Positions 30,642 through 39,940 are shown, counted from the stretch's first letter. The stretch: DNA of 64,000 nucleotides from Microbacterium ginsengisoli (GCF_000956535.1 NZ_JYIY01000078.1:114574-178573); one strand, 5' to 3'. The notes: a model not told the origin generated them from the letters alone. Program-made: numbers and translations.

Positions 30642-31112
30642 TCAGGCCGCGAGACCGAGGAGCCCGCGCAGGCGCGCGACGTGTCCGGTCGCCTTGACGT
30701 TGTAGAGCGCGTGGGTCAGGTGCCCGTCGGGACCGACGACGAACGTCGAGCGCAGCACGCCCTCGACGACCTTGCCGTAGTTCATCTTCTCGCCCCAGGC
30801 CCCGTACGCGTCGTGGACGGCGTGGTCGGGGTCGCTCAGCAGCGGGAAGGTCAGCCCGTCGCGCTCGGCGAACTCGGCGAGCTTCGCAACGCTGTCCCGT
30901 GATACGCCGAGCACCTCGATGCCAGCGCCCTGCAGAGACGACAGGCTGTCGCGGAAGTCGCAGGCCTGCGTCGTGCAGCCGGGCGTCATGGCGGCAGGGT
31001 AGAAGTACACGACGACGGTGCGTCCACGGAAATCGCTCAGCGAGACGGGCCGGTCGTTCTGGTCCTGGAGCGTGAAATCGGGGGCGGCGTCGCCGGGCTG
31101 CAGCTGGGTCAT
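30642..31112 (-). CDS. bcp: Thioredoxin-dependent peroxiredoxin, BCP type
   Basis: A 156-residue thiol peroxidase. Peroxidatic Cys46 and resolving Cys51 lie in MTPGCTTQACDFRDS, the atypical 2-Cys BCP signature. It reduces hydrogen and organic peroxides using thioredoxin. The ATG at 31112 is chosen over a GTG at 31118 because TAGGCT lies exactly 6 bases upstream of it, implying a leaderless mRNA. Confidence 0.93.
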   Translation of the reverse strand: MTQLQPGDAAPDFTLQDQNDRPVSLSDFRGRTVVVYFYPAAMTPGCTTQACDFRDSLSSLQGAGIEVLGVSRDSVAKLAEFAERDGLTFPLLSDPDHAVHDAYGAWGEKMNYGKVVEGVLRSTFVVGPDGHLTHALYNVKATGHVARLRGLLGLAA

Positions 31113-31118
31113 GCCCAC

Positions 31119-31124
31119 AGCCTA
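31119..31124 (-). promoter_or_regulatory. -10 box TAGGCT of bcp
   Basis: On the minus strand TAGGCT ends 6 bases before the ATG at 31112. Confidence 0.5.
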
Positions 31125-31131
31125 CGGGCGT

Positions 31132-31164
31132 CGGATGCCGCGCGGCGCCGGGGTGCGGCATCCG
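31132..31164 (-). terminator. rsgA terminator hairpin
   Basis: Ten-base arms (31132-31141 and 31155-31164) carrying the GGATGCCGC half-motif, just after the rsgA stop and before the bcp promoter. Confidence 0.65.
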
Positions 31165-31178
31165 GTGTCTTCGTACCG

Positions 31179-32222
31179 TCAGCGGTCGGAGAAGGTCTCG
31201 AGCAGGCGCTGCAGGGAGTCCAGGCGGGCCGCTCCGGACTCGCCGAGGCGCCCGTCGGCGACGGCCTCGATGATGGCGCAGTCGGGTGCATCGGGAAGGT
31301 GGGTGCAGCCGCGCGGGCAGTCCGCCGCGATCTCGGCGAGATCGGTGAACGCCTGCAGGATGTGGGCCGGATCCACGTGTCCGAGGCCGAAGGAACGCAC
31401 TCCCGGGGTGTCGATCACCCAGCCGCGGCCGTCGTCGCCGGCGTAGCGGAGCGAGACGGTGGAGCTCGAGGTGTGTCGTCCGCGGCCCGTGACGTCGTTC
31501 ACGTGACCCGTCGCGCGCTGCGCCGACGGCACGAGGGCGTTCACGAGCGTGGATTTGCCCACGCCGGAGTGCCCCACGAACACCGTGCTGGAACCGACGA
31601 GTTCGCGTCCGATGGCGGCGACCGGCAGATCGTCGCGGGCACTCGTGAACACCGTGAGGTCGAGCCCCTCGAAATGGGCGAGGAAGTCCGTCGGGTCGGA
31701 CAGGTCGGTCTTCGTGACCACGAGCAGCGGACGGATGCCCGCGTCGAGGGCTGCGACCAGATACCGGTCGACCAGACGCGGGCGCGGCTCGGGATCAGCG
31801 GCGGCGACAACGACGACCATCTGGTCGGCGTTGGCGACGATCACCCGCTCGACCTGATCGGTGTCGTCGGCGCTGCGGCGCAGGAGCGTCGTGCGCGGTT
31901 CGATGCCGACGATGCGCGACAGGGTGCCCCCATCACCGCTCACATCTCCGACGACGCGGGCTCGGTCGCCCGTCACGATCGGTTGCGAGCGCAATTCGCG
32001 CGCACGGGCGGCGAGGGCCTCGTGCTCGGTCGGCCCGTCCTCATCGATCAGCACGGTGTAGCGCCCACGGTCCACACCCAGCACGCGGGCGATCACCGCA
32101 TCCGCGTGCGCGGGGCGTCGCTTCGTGCGCGGCCGGTTGCCCTTGGGGTTCGGCCGCACCCGCACGTCGCTCTCGTCGAAGGCGGGCTCGTCATCGTCAT
32201 CGATGTCGTCGAGCCAGCTCAC
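31179..32222 (-). CDS. rsgA: Ribosome biogenesis GTPase RsgA
   Basis: A 347-residue circularly permuted GTPase that matures the 30S subunit. An N-terminal OB fold (about 50-110) is followed by G4 VTKTD, then G1 GHSGVGKSTLVNAL, and G3 DTPGVRSFGL, giving the permuted order. The C-terminal zinc domain is CPRGCTHLPDAPDC. The GTG at 32222 overlaps the aroA stop as GTGA and is preferred to longer starts within aroA. The aroA-rsgA pair is conserved in actinobacteria. Confidence 0.93.
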   Translation of the reverse strand: MSWLDDIDDDDEPAFDESDVRVRPNPKGNRPRTKRRPAHADAVIARVLGVDRGRYTVLIDEDGPTEHEALAARARELRSQPIVTGDRARVVGDVSGDGGTLSRIVGIEPRTTLLRRSADDTDQVERVIVANADQMVVVVAAADPEPRPRLVDRYLVAALDAGIRPLLVVTKTDLSDPTDFLAHFEGLDLTVFTSARDDLPVAAIGRELVGSSTVFVGHSGVGKSTLVNALVPSAQRATGHVNDVTGRGRHTSSSTVSLRYAGDDGRGWVIDTPGVRSFGLGHVDPAHILQAFTDLAEIAADCPRGCTHLPDAPDCAIIEAVADGRLGESGAARLDSLQRLLETFSDR

Positions 32223-33535
32223 GGGCGCTCCGTCGTGAGCATGTCCGCCCACAGGTCGACGAACTGGGGGAGGGTCTTGGCCGTGGCTCCGATGTCGTCG
32301 ACCTCGACACCGTCGACGACGAGGCCCAGCAGTGCGCCGGTCGTCGCGAGGCGGTGATCGTGGAACGCCCGCCAGAGTCCGCCGTGCGCGGCGCCGGGGT
32401 GCACCTCGATGCCGTCGGGACGCTCGTAGGCCGTCACCCCGATCGCGGCGAGGTTCGCCACGAGCGCGGCGAGACGGTCGGTCTCGTGCCCGCGCAGGTG
32501 TCCGATCCCGCGGAACCGCGACGGCGACGAGGCGAGCGCCGCGATGCCGACGAGTGTGGGGGCGAGCTCGCCCACCGCGCTCAGATCGAGGTCGGCGCCG
32601 TCGACCGTGCCCGTTCCCGTGACGGTCAGGGCGTCATCCGCGATCGTGGCGGTGGCGCCGAACGCCGCCAGAAGCTCGGGCAGCAGGTGCCCGGGCTGAG
32701 TGGATGCCTCCGGCCACCCCGTGACCGTCACCTCGCCGCCGGTCACGACCGCGGCCGCGAGGAAGGGGGCCGCGTTGGAGAGATCGGGTTCGATCGCGAC
32801 ATCCATCGCTCTGATCGGCCCGGGAGCGACGACCCACTCGCCCTCTCGCGGGGAGGAGCTCTCGACGCCGCGGTGACGCAGCGACGCGAGCGTCATCTCG
32901 ATGTGGGGGAGGCTCGGCACACGCTCGCCCCGGTGCACGAGGTGCAGGCCCTCATCGAATCGGGCGGCCGACAGCAGCAGACCCGAGACGAACTGGCTCG
33001 ACGCGCTCGCATCGATCTCGAGCCGGCCGCCTCGCACCGAGCCGGTGCCGTGCACCGTGAAGGGAAGGGCCCCTGTTCCGCCGTCGTCGACGGTGAGGCC
33101 GAGGGAGCGCAGCGCCTCGATCAGGGGACCCATGGGGCGGTGCAGTGCGCTGTGATGCGCCGTGAGGTGCACGGCACCCTCTGCGAGGCCGGCCACGGGT
33201 GCGATGAAGCGCATGACGGTGCCGGCCTGACCGCAATCGATCGAGCCGCCGTGGAGCCGGGCGGGGGTGATGCGCAGATCGTCGCCGAACCGGCCCGAGC
33301 CGGGCACGCTGGCGACTCCGACGCCGAGCGCCGCGATCGCATCGATCATGCGCGCGGAGTCGTCGGACGGGAGCGGCGCCGTGACGAGCGCGGGGCCGTC
33401 AGCGAGCGCCGCCAGCACGAGCTCGCGGTTCGTGAGCGATTTGGAACCCGGCACGCTCACGGTCGCCGTCACCGGCCGACCGGCCGCGGGCGCAGGCCAC
33501 GGCGGTGACGCTGGGGAATAGCTGGGCGCGCTCAT
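32219..33535 (-). CDS. aroA: 3-phosphoshikimate 1-carboxyvinyltransferase (EPSP synthase)
   Basis: A 438-residue enzyme of the shikimate pathway joining shikimate-3-phosphate and PEP. Substrate-binding motifs seen are VPGSKSLTNRELVLAAL near residue 30, QAGTVMRFIAPVAGLAEG near 100, and SSQFVSGLLLSAARF. Its promoter end overlaps the sigH region: TAGGCT (33544-33549, minus strand) is 8 bases before the ATG, and the sigH -35 lies inside its first codons. Confidence 0.95.
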   Translation of the reverse strand: MSAPSYSPASPPWPAPAAGRPVTATVSVPGSKSLTNRELVLAALADGPALVTAPLPSDDSARMIDAIAALGVGVASVPGSGRFGDDLRITPARLHGGSIDCGQAGTVMRFIAPVAGLAEGAVHLTAHHSALHRPMGPLIEALRSLGLTVDDGGTGALPFTVHGTGSVRGGRLEIDASASSQFVSGLLLSAARFDEGLHLVHRGERVPSLPHIEMTLASLRHRGVESSSPREGEWVVAPGPIRAMDVAIEPDLSNAAPFLAAAVVTGGEVTVTGWPEASTQPGHLLPELLAAFGATATIADDALTVTGTGTVDGADLDLSAVGELAPTLVGIAALASSPSRFRGIGHLRGHETDRLAALVANLAAIGVTAYERPDGIEVHPGAAHGGLWRAFHDHRLATTGALLGLVVDGVEVDDIGATAKTLPQFVDLWADMLTTERP

Positions 33536-33540
33536 CGGTT
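33515..33540 (+). promoter_or_regulatory. SigH/SigR-type promoter GGAAT-N18-GTT upstream of sigH
   Basis: GGAAT (33515-33519) and GTT (33538-33540) are separated by exactly 18 bases, the consensus reported for Streptomyces SigR and close to mycobacterial SigH. It lies 50 bases upstream of the sigH ATG with strong ribosome site and inside the start of aroA on the other strand. It predicts positive autoregulation. Confidence 0.75.
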
Positions 33541-33543
33541 TCT

Positions 33544-33549
33544 AGCCTA
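33544..33549 (-). promoter_or_regulatory. -10 box TAGGCT of aroA-rsgA
   Basis: TAGGCT on the minus strand ends 8 bases before the aroA ATG at 33535, consistent with a leaderless or nearly leaderless transcript. Confidence 0.45.
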
Positions 33550-33589
33550 CTGAACGCCTCGCATCGGTCCCGGGGCGCAAGGAGGATGC

Positions 33590-34252
33590 ATGCTCGCGAT
33601 GCTCGAGCGCACGACGGGTGCGCCGGAAGCCGCCGACGTAGACTTTGCGCTGATGACCGAGCAGGCGACGACCACCGAGGAAGCGCGCACCCAATTCGAG
33701 GAGCAGGCGCTGCCGTTCATGGACCAGCTGTACGCGGCGGCGATGCGGATGACGCGCAACCCTGCGGACGCGGCCGATCTCGTGCAGGAGACCTTCGTGA
33801 AGGCGTTCGCCTCGTGGGCGACGTTCACGCAGGGAACCAACCTCAAGGCGTGGCTCTACCGCATCCTGACCAACAGCTACATCAACACGTACCGGAAGAA
33901 GCAGCGCGAGCCCTATCAGGGCACGATCGACGAACTCGAGGACTGGCAGCTCGGCGGCGCGGAGTCGACGACCGCGACGAGCTCCCGCTCGGCGGAGGCC
34001 GAGGCCATCGACCGGATGCCGGCATCCGTCGTCAAAGAGGCGCTGCAGTCGATCCCGGAGGACTTCCGCCTGGCCGTGTATCTGGCCGATGTGGAGGGGT
34101 TCGCGTATCAGGAGATCGCGGACATCATGAAGACGCCGATCGGCACGGTCATGAGCCGCCTGCATCGTGGCAGGCGCATGCTGCGCGACCTGTTGGCCGA
34201 CTATGCACAGGAGCGGGGCATCGGCTCCGCGGCACCGGGAGTGGGGAAATGA
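33590..34252 (+). CDS. sigH: Thiol-oxidative-stress ECF sigma factor SigH/SigR
   Basis: A 220-residue ECF sigma factor (long form). Sigma region 2 is about residues 45-115 ([17 protein letters not shown]) and region 4 about 155-210 ([23 protein letters not shown]). The ATG at 33590 has AAGGAGG 4 bases upstream. A second in-frame ATG at 33653 follows a TAGACT box by 8 bases and would give a 199-residue short form lacking the first 21 residues. With rsrA overlapped at its stop, this is the disulfide-stress sigma/anti-sigma pair that induces thioredoxin and related genes. Confidence 0.92.
   Translation: MLAMLERTTGAPEAADVDFALMTEQATTTEEARTQFEEQALPFMDQLYAAAMRMTRNPADAADLVQETFVKAFASWATFTQGTNLKAWLYRILTNSYINTYRKKQREPYQGTIDELEDWQLGGAESTTATSSRSAEAEAIDRMPASVVKEALQSIPEDFRLAVYLADVEGFAYQEIADIMKTPIGTVMSRLHRGRRMLRDLLADYAQERGIGSAAPGVGK
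33639..33644 (+). promoter_or_regulatory. Internal sigH -10 box TAGACT
   Basis: TAGACT lies inside the 5' end of the long sigH frame and 8 bases before the ATG at 33653, so it could drive a short SigH isoform. No clear -35 is seen. Confidence 0.45.
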
Positions 34253-34494
34253 GCGATTGCGGCTGCGACAAAGCGCGGCGTGACCTGGAGGAGTACCTCC
34301 GCAACGAGGTGTGCAGCACCGAGCACGCCGACATCCGGCAGCACCTCGAGAACTGCCCTGCCTGCTCCGACGAGGCGCTGGTGGCCCGCACCCTGACGGA
34401 CGTCGTCGCCCGCGCATGCCGCGAGTCGGCCCCGGAGGAGTTGCGCGACCTCGTGCTGACGCAGCTGCGCGCGGCCCAGGCGACACACCACTGA
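34249..34494 (+). CDS. rsrA: Zinc-binding redox-sensing anti-sigma factor RsrA/RshA
   Basis: An 81-residue ZAS-family anti-sigma factor. The H-x3-C-x2-C motif is His32, Cys36 and Cys39 (HLENCPAC), with further cysteines at 4, 6 and 22 for zinc binding or disulfide switching. Reduced zinc-loaded protein holds SigH inactive; oxidation releases it. The start overlaps the sigH stop (ATGA) with GGGGAA upstream, coupling synthesis of both partners. Confidence 0.93.
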   Translation: MSDCGCDKARRDLEEYLRNEVCSTEHADIRQHLENCPACSDEALVARTLTDVVARACRESAPEELRDLVLTQLRAAQATHH

Positions 34495-34496
34495 CA

Positions 34497-34551
34497 AACG
34501 ACGAAGCCCGCGGATGCTGCACCTCAGGGTGCGTCCGCGGGCTTCGTCGTT
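34497..34551. terminator. Bidirectional terminator between rsrA and kgd
   Basis: An 18-base-pair perfect stem (34497-34514 with 34534-34551) around a 19-base loop that can itself pair partly. On the plus strand it ends in CGTCGTT; it starts 2 bases after the rsrA stop. Confidence 0.85.
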
Positions 34552-34564
34552 CGTGACGGCCTTC

Positions 34565-37500
34565 TCAGAGAGTCAGGGCCTTCTCGATGAGCTTGGCCTG
34601 CTCGACCGCGTGCACCTTGGCGGATCCGGCAGCGGGGGACGCCGCGGCGGCACGGGTGACGGAGCGGATCGTGCGTCCGTGCAGGTGCTTCACGACCTCC
34701 AGGGCGATGAACGGCCAGGCGCCCTGGTTCTCCGGCTCCTCCTGCACCCACACCAGCTGGGCGTTCGGGTAGCTGTCGATGATCGCGTTGAGCTCGGACA
34801 CCGGCGTCGGGTAGAACTGCTCGACGCGCACCAGCGCGATCTCCGGGTTCGGGTTCTTCTCGAGCTCCGACCGCAGATCCCAGTGCACCTTGCCGGAGTG
34901 CAGCAGCACACGCTTCACGGCGGACTTGTCGATCGCGCGGTCGTCGTCGAGCACCGGCTCGAACCGACCCGATGTGAAGTCCGCCACCGGGCTCACCGCG
35001 TCGCGCAGACGCAGCATCGCCTTGGGGGTGAACACGACGAGGGGGCGACGCGGACGGGCGTAGGCCTGTCGACGCAACAGATGGAAGTACGACGCAGGCG
35101 TCGAGGGGCGGGCGACCGTCATGTTGTCCTGTGCGCACAGCTGCAGGAAGCGTTCGATGCGTGCCGACGAGTGGTCGGGACCGGCGCCCTCGTAACCGTG
35201 GGGGAGCAGCAGCACAACGCTCGACTGCTGGCCCCACTTCTGGTCGGCCGCCGAGAGGTACTCGTCGATGACCGACTGCGCTCCGTTCGCGAAATCGCCG
35301 AACTGGGCCTCCCAGAGCACGAGCGCGTCGGGACGTTCGACCGAGTAGCCGTACTCGAAGCCCATCGCCGCGTACTCGCTGAGCAGCGAGTCGTAGATCC
35401 AGAGACGTCCCTGGTTCTCCGACAGGTTGGCGAGGGGGTACCACTCCTGGCCGTTGCTGCGGTCGTGGAACATCGCGTGGCGCTGCACGAACGTGCCGCG
35501 GCGCGAGTCCTGGCCGGCGAGGCGCACCGGGGTGCCCTCCATGAGCACCGAGCCGAAGGCGAGGAGCTCGCCGAAGGCCCAGTCGATGCCGCCGTTGCGG
35601 CTCATGTCGGCGCGCTTGTCGAGAAGCTGCTGGAGCTTGGCGTGCACGGTGAAGCCGTCGGGCTTGTTCACGAACGCGTTGCCGATGGCCTGCACGACGT
35701 CGACCGAGACACCCGTGGTGTCGGGCTCGCCGACGGCCGGCTCGACGAGCGCGGTGGTCGACACGATGCCCTGTGCGCCGGTCTGGGCGGCGTGCGTCTC
35801 GGCGAAGGCGATCTCCAGGCGGTCCTGGAAGTCCCGCTTGGCCTGCTCGTACTCGTCCTCGGTGATGTCGCCGCGGCCGACGAGTGCCTCCGTGTAGAGG
35901 CGACGCACCGAGCGCTTCGCCTCGATGAGGTTCGTCATGAGGGGCTGGGTCATCGAGGGGTCGTCGCCCTCGTTGTGGCCGCGTCGGCGGTAGCAGACGA
36001 TGTCGATGACGATGTCGCGGTGGAACGTCTGGCGGTACTCGACGGCCAGCTCGGCCACGCGCACGACCGCCTCGGGGTCGTCGCCGTTCACGTGGAGGAT
36101 CGGGGCCTGGATGGTCTTGGCGACGTCGGTCGCGTACACCGAGGTGCGTCCGTCGACGGGGAGCGTGGTGAAGCCGACCTGGTTGTTGACGACCACGTGG
36201 ACCGTGCCGCCCGTGCGGTACCCGCGCAGCTGCGACATCTGCAGCGTCTCGACGACGACGCCCTGGCCCGCGAAGGCCGCGTCGCCGTGCACGAGGATCG
36301 GGAGCCACGCGAACGAGCCGATGGGTCCGCGGTCCTGCTTGGCGCGCACGATGCCCTCGAGCACGCCGTCGACGGTCTCGAGGTGCGAGGGGTTCGCGGC
36401 CAGATAGACGGGGAGCTCGTGGCCCTCGTCGGAGACGAAGGTGCCCTCCGTGCCGAGGTGGTACTTGACGTCGCCCGAGCCGAGCTTGTTGCCGGGGAGC
36501 GACGTGCCCTCGAACTCGCGGAACACCTGGCCATAGGTCTTGCCGGCGATGTTGGTCAGCACGTTGAGTCGGCCGCGGTGGGCCATGCCGATCGCGGCGC
36601 CCTCGAGGCCGGCGGCGGCCGCACCGTGCAGCACCCGGTCGAGCAGCGGGATCAGCGACTCGCCGCCCTCGAGGCTGAAGCGCTTCTGGCCGACGTACTT
36701 GGTCTGCAGGAAGGTCTCGAAGGCTTCGGCCTCGTTGAGCTTCGAGAGGATGCGCAGCTGCTCGTCGTGGCCGGGCTTCTGGTACTTGACCTCGCAGTTG
36801 TCCTGGAACCACTTGCGCTGGGCCGGGTCCTGGATGTGCATGTACTCGATGCCGATGGTGCGGCAGTACGAGTCGCGGAGGACCCCGAGGATGTCCCGGA
36901 GCTTGAGCGTGCGCTTCCCGCCGAAGCCGCCGGTCACGAACTCGCGGTCGAGATCCCAGAAGGAGAGCCCGTGCGATTCGATCTCGAGGTCGGGATGCGT
37001 GCGCTGCACGTACTCCAGCGGGTCGATGTCGGCCATGAGGTGTCCGCGCACGCGGAACGCGTTGATGAGCTCCTGCACGCGGGCCGTCTTGTCGACGCGC
37101 TCGGACAGGTCGACGTTGATGTCGGCGTTCCAGTGGATCGGGCTGTAGGGGATGCGCAGTGCCGCGAAGATGCTCTCGTAGAACCCGCGCTGCCCGATGA
37201 GCAGCTCGTGCACCTTCTTGAGGAACTCGCCGGACCCGGCGCCCTGGATGACGCGGTGGTCGTAGGTGCTGGTGAGCGTGATCGTCTTGCCGATCGCCAG
37301 TTCAGAGAGCGTCTTCTCGCTCGCGCCCTGGAACTCCGCCGGGTACTCGAGGGCGCCGGCGCCGATGATCGCACCCTGGCCCTTCATCAGGCGCGGCACC
37401 GAGTGCACGGTGCCGATGCCGCCCGGGTTGGTGAGCGAGATCGTGGTTCCCTGGAAGTCGGCGGCGGTCAGCTTGTTGTCGCGCGCGCGCTTGACCAGGT

Positions 37501-38266
37501 CCTCATAGGCGACGAGGTACTCGTTGAAGCTCAGGGTGTCGGCGCGCTTGATGCTCGGCACCATGAGCGCTCGCGTGCCGTCGGGCTTGGGCAGGTCGAT
37601 CGCGATGCCGAGGCCGATGTGCGCGGGAGCGACGACGGCGGGCTTGCCGTCGACCTCGGCGTAGAAGACGTTCTGGCTCGGGAACTCCTTGAGCGCCTGG
37701 ATCAGGGCCCAGCCGATCACATGGGTGAAGCTCACCTTGCCGCCGCGGGTGCGGGCCATGTGGTTGTTGATGACGATGCGGTTGTCGATCATCAGCTTGG
37801 CCGGGACGGTGCGCACGCTCGTTGCGGTCGGAACGGACAGCGAGTCGTCCATGTTCGACGCGAGGGTCTTCGTCATGCCCTTGAGGACGGTGACCTTGTC
37901 CTCCTCGGCCGACTCGGTCGGAGCCTGCGTCTTCACGTCGGGCGCCTGAGCCGGGATCGGCTGCGGCGCCGCCGGCTTCGTCGTCGTTCGCGCGACGGGC
38001 GCGGCTCCCACGACCGGGATCGGCGCGGTGACGGGCTTCGGCTCGGCCGGCGCTGCGGCGGCCGGCGGGGCCGCGGGCGCGGCGGGGGGCGCGGCACCCG
38101 TCGACGTCGTCAACGTCGAATGGTAGGTCTCGAGGACGGGCCACCACGCCTTGTCCACGGAGTTCTTGTCGACCTTGAACTGCTCGTAGAGCTCTTCGAC
38201 GAGCCACTCGTTGGCCCCGAACTCTCCGTCGTTCGACAGCCCGACGCCGGTCACCTGGCTCGACAC
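34565..38266 (-). CDS. kgd: Fused 2-oxoglutarate dehydrogenase E1 / succinyltransferase (Kgd/OdhA)
   Basis: A 1233-residue actinobacterial fusion. An N-terminal helix (about 1-40) and Ala/Pro linker (40-115) precede an E2-like succinyltransferase core (about 120-350) with catalytic STYDHRVIQGAGSGEF. The thiamine-diphosphate E1 part runs from about 365 to the end, including HGDAAFAGQG and NNQVGFTT. It oxidatively decarboxylates 2-oxoglutarate in the TCA cycle and can release succinic semialdehyde or 2-hydroxy-3-oxoadipate. There is no lipoyl domain, as in OdhA. The GTG at 38266 gives the normal family length (about 1230). Confidence 0.94.
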   Translation of the reverse strand: MSSQVTGVGLSNDGEFGANEWLVEELYEQFKVDKNSVDKAWWPVLETYHSTLTTSTGAAPPAAPAAPPAAAAPAEPKPVTAPIPVVGAAPVARTTTKPAAPQPIPAQAPDVKTQAPTESAEEDKVTVLKGMTKTLASNMDDSLSVPTATSVRTVPAKLMIDNRIVINNHMARTRGGKVSFTHVIGWALIQALKEFPSQNVFYAEVDGKPAVVAPAHIGLGIAIDLPKPDGTRALMVPSIKRADTLSFNEYLVAYEDLVKRARDNKLTAADFQGTTISLTNPGGIGTVHSVPRLMKGQGAIIGAGALEYPAEFQGASEKTLSELAIGKTITLTSTYDHRVIQGAGSGEFLKKVHELLIGQRGFYESIFAALRIPYSPIHWNADINVDLSERVDKTARVQELINAFRVRGHLMADIDPLEYVQRTHPDLEIESHGLSFWDLDREFVTGGFGGKRTLKLRDILGVLRDSYCRTIGIEYMHIQDPAQRKWFQDNCEVKYQKPGHDEQLRILSKLNEAEAFETFLQTKYVGQKRFSLEGGESLIPLLDRVLHGAAAAGLEGAAIGMAHRGRLNVLTNIAGKTYGQVFREFEGTSLPGNKLGSGDVKYHLGTEGTFVSDEGHELPVYLAANPSHLETVDGVLEGIVRAKQDRGPIGSFAWLPILVHGDAAFAGQGVVVETLQMSQLRGYRTGGTVHVVVNNQVGFTTLPVDGRTSVYATDVAKTIQAPILHVNGDDPEAVVRVAELAVEYRQTFHRDIVIDIVCYRRRGHNEGDDPSMTQPLMTNLIEAKRSVRRLYTEALVGRGDITEDEYEQAKRDFQDRLEIAFAETHAAQTGAQGIVSTTALVEPAVGEPDTTGVSVDVVQAIGNAFVNKPDGFTVHAKLQQLLDKRADMSRNGGIDWAFGELLAFGSVLMEGTPVRLAGQDSRRGTFVQRHAMFHDRSNGQEWYPLANLSENQGRLWIYDSLLSEYAAMGFEYGYSVERPDALVLWEAQFGDFANGAQSVIDEYLSAADQKWGQQSSVVLLLPHGYEGAGPDHSSARIERFLQLCAQDNMTVARPSTPASYFHLLRRQAYARPRRPLVVFTPKAMLRLRDAVSPVADFTSGRFEPVLDDDRAIDKSAVKRVLLHSGKVHWDLRSELEKNPNPEIALVRVEQFYPTPVSELNAIIDSYPNAQLVWVQEEPENQGAWPFIALEVVKHLHGRTIRSVTRAAAASPAAGSAKVHAVEQAKLIEKALTL

Positions 38267-38445
38267 GTTCGATCGCCCGCTTTCGTGAGATTGCGAATTT
38301 TCCGCGGGCCATCGTGGCCTGCGCGCACGGGTGTCAAGCGTAGCCCAGTCCGGAGCCGCCTGCCCCGGGATCGCGCGGCTGGAGCGGAAGAATCTCTGTT
38401 CATTTCCTATGAGGAAGACTCGGCCGATCCTGTCGCGGCGCTCAG

Positions 38446-38451
38446 TACCGT
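38446..38451 (+). promoter_or_regulatory. -10 box TACCGT of guaB1
   Basis: TACCGT ends 7 bases before the ATG at 38459; a leaderless transcript is likely. Confidence 0.45.
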
Positions 38452-38458
38452 TGGGGGT

Positions 38459-39916
38459 ATGGAGTTCTCGGGTGAGCGTCCCCTCGTCGATCTGACCTAT
38501 TCGGATGTGTTCCTCGTGCCGCGCCGGTCGGCGATCACGAGCCGTCTCGACGTCGATCTGTCGCCGCACGACGGCACATCGGCGACCATCCCCCTGGTCG
38601 CATCGAACATGAACTCGGTGACCGGTCCGCGCCTCGCCGCCACCCTCGCGCGCCGCGGGGGTCTGGGCGTGCTGCCGCAGGACCTCGCCCTGCAGCGGGT
38701 CGACGATGCGATCCGCTGGGTGAAGGCACAGCCGGTGCTGTGGGACAGTCCGCGCATCCTGCCGCCGTCGGCGACCGTGGCCGACGCCCTTCGGGAGCTC
38801 CCCGCCGTCGCCGGCCACGGCATCGTGGTGGCGGATGCCGCGGGCCCCGCGCCGACCATCGACGAGATCGCGGGGGTGGTGCCGGCCACGCGGCTCGCGA
38901 CGGCGCTGCCCGACGCGCAGCTGGGGGACCTCGCCCGCGGCCGGCCCGTCGCGATCGACGCCGACGACGTGACCGATGCCCGCCACGCGTTCGACCTGGC
39001 CGCCGAGCTCGACGCCGAGACGATCTGCGTGCTGCACCACGGCGTACTCGTCGGCACCGTCACCGCGCGCAGCGCCCTGCGCGGAACGCTCTACCGGCCT
39101 GCGCTCGATGCTGACGGTCGCCTCGTCGTGGCCGCCGCGGTCGGCATCAACGGCGACGTCGCCGCGAAGGCGCGCGCGCTCGCCGAGGCGGGCGTGGACG
39201 TGCTCGTGCTCGACACCGCGCACGGGCACCAGGAGGGGATGCTCCGCGCTCTTCAGACCGTGTCGGGCCTGGGCCTCGGCCTGCCGATCGTCGCCGGCAA
39301 CATCGTGAGCGCCGACGGGGTGCGCGACCTCGTCGGGGCGGGCGCCACGATCCTGAAGGTCGGCGTGGGCCCGGGCGCGATGTGCACCACCCGCATGATG
39401 ACCGCCGTCGGACGCCCGCAGTTCTCCGCCGTGCTCGAGACCGCCGAGGCGGCCCGCGCCCACGGCGCCCACGTCTGGGCCGACGGTGGCGTGCGCTACC
39501 CGCGCGACGTCGCGCTGGCGCTGGCGGCGGGCGCGGCATCCGTCATGATCGGCTCGTGGTTCGCGGGCACGCTCGAAGCCCCCGGCACCGTCGAGACCGA
39601 CGCTGCCGGTCGCGTCTACAAGGAGTCGTGGGGGATGGCCTCGACGAAGGCCGTGCAGGAGCGCTTCGGTCGCCTCGATGCCTACGAGCGCGCCCGCAAG
39701 GAGCTGTTCGCCGAGGGCATCTCGTCATCGCGCATCTACATCGACCCGCTGCGCCCGGGCGTCGAGGATCTCGTCGACATGATCACCGCGGGCGTGCGGT
39801 CCTCGTTCACCTACGCCGGCGCCGGCTCGGTGCCGCTGTTCCACGAGCGCGCGCTCGTCGGCCTGCAGTCGGCCGCCGGGTACGAGGAGGGCAAGGCGCT
39901 GCCGGTCAGCTGGTGA
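38459..39916 (+). CDS. guaB1: GuaB1-type IMP dehydrogenase/GMP reductase family enzyme
   Basis: A 485-residue TIM-barrel enzyme. Its barrel is interrupted by a CBS-like regulatory segment (about residues 95-200). The catalytic loop has Cys309 in GVGPGAMCTTRMM and the IMPDH-type WADGGVRYPRDVALALAAGA. Mycobacterial GuaB1 has been shown to be a GMP reductase, converting GMP to IMP with NADPH, so purine salvage is the likely role rather than guanine synthesis. The ATG at 38459 gives the family start LVDLTYSDVFLVP; a longer upstream frame antisense to kgd is an artefact. Confidence 0.88.
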   Translation: MEFSGERPLVDLTYSDVFLVPRRSAITSRLDVDLSPHDGTSATIPLVASNMNSVTGPRLAATLARRGGLGVLPQDLALQRVDDAIRWVKAQPVLWDSPRILPPSATVADALRELPAVAGHGIVVADAAGPAPTIDEIAGVVPATRLATALPDAQLGDLARGRPVAIDADDVTDARHAFDLAAELDAETICVLHHGVLVGTVTARSALRGTLYRPALDADGRLVVAAAVGINGDVAAKARALAEAGVDVLVLDTAHGHQEGMLRALQTVSGLGLGLPIVAGNIVSADGVRDLVGAGATILKVGVGPGAMCTTRMMTAVGRPQFSAVLETAEAARAHGAHVWADGGVRYPRDVALALAAGAASVMIGSWFAGTLEAPGTVETDAAGRVYKESWGMASTKAVQERFGRLDAYERARKELFAEGISSSRIYIDPLRPGVEDLVDMITAGVRSSFTYAGAGSVPLFHERALVGLQSAAGYEEGKALPVSW

Positions 39917-39920
39917 GAGA

Positions 39921-39940
39921 GCGGATGCCGCGGCATCCGC
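39921..39940 (+). terminator. 20-bp perfect palindrome after guaB1
   Basis: GCGGATGCCGCGGCATCCGC, two 10-base arms with no spacer, 5 bases after the guaB1 stop. It contains the recurrent 16-mer and probably acts as terminator. Confidence 0.65.

Noticed and set aside
34514..39916. 1800-codon open frame on the plus strand through the kgd region
   Set aside because: Only its last 485 codons (guaB1) are real; the rest is antisense to kgd, with Arg/Val/Leu-rich low-information sequence caused by GC-biased third positions.
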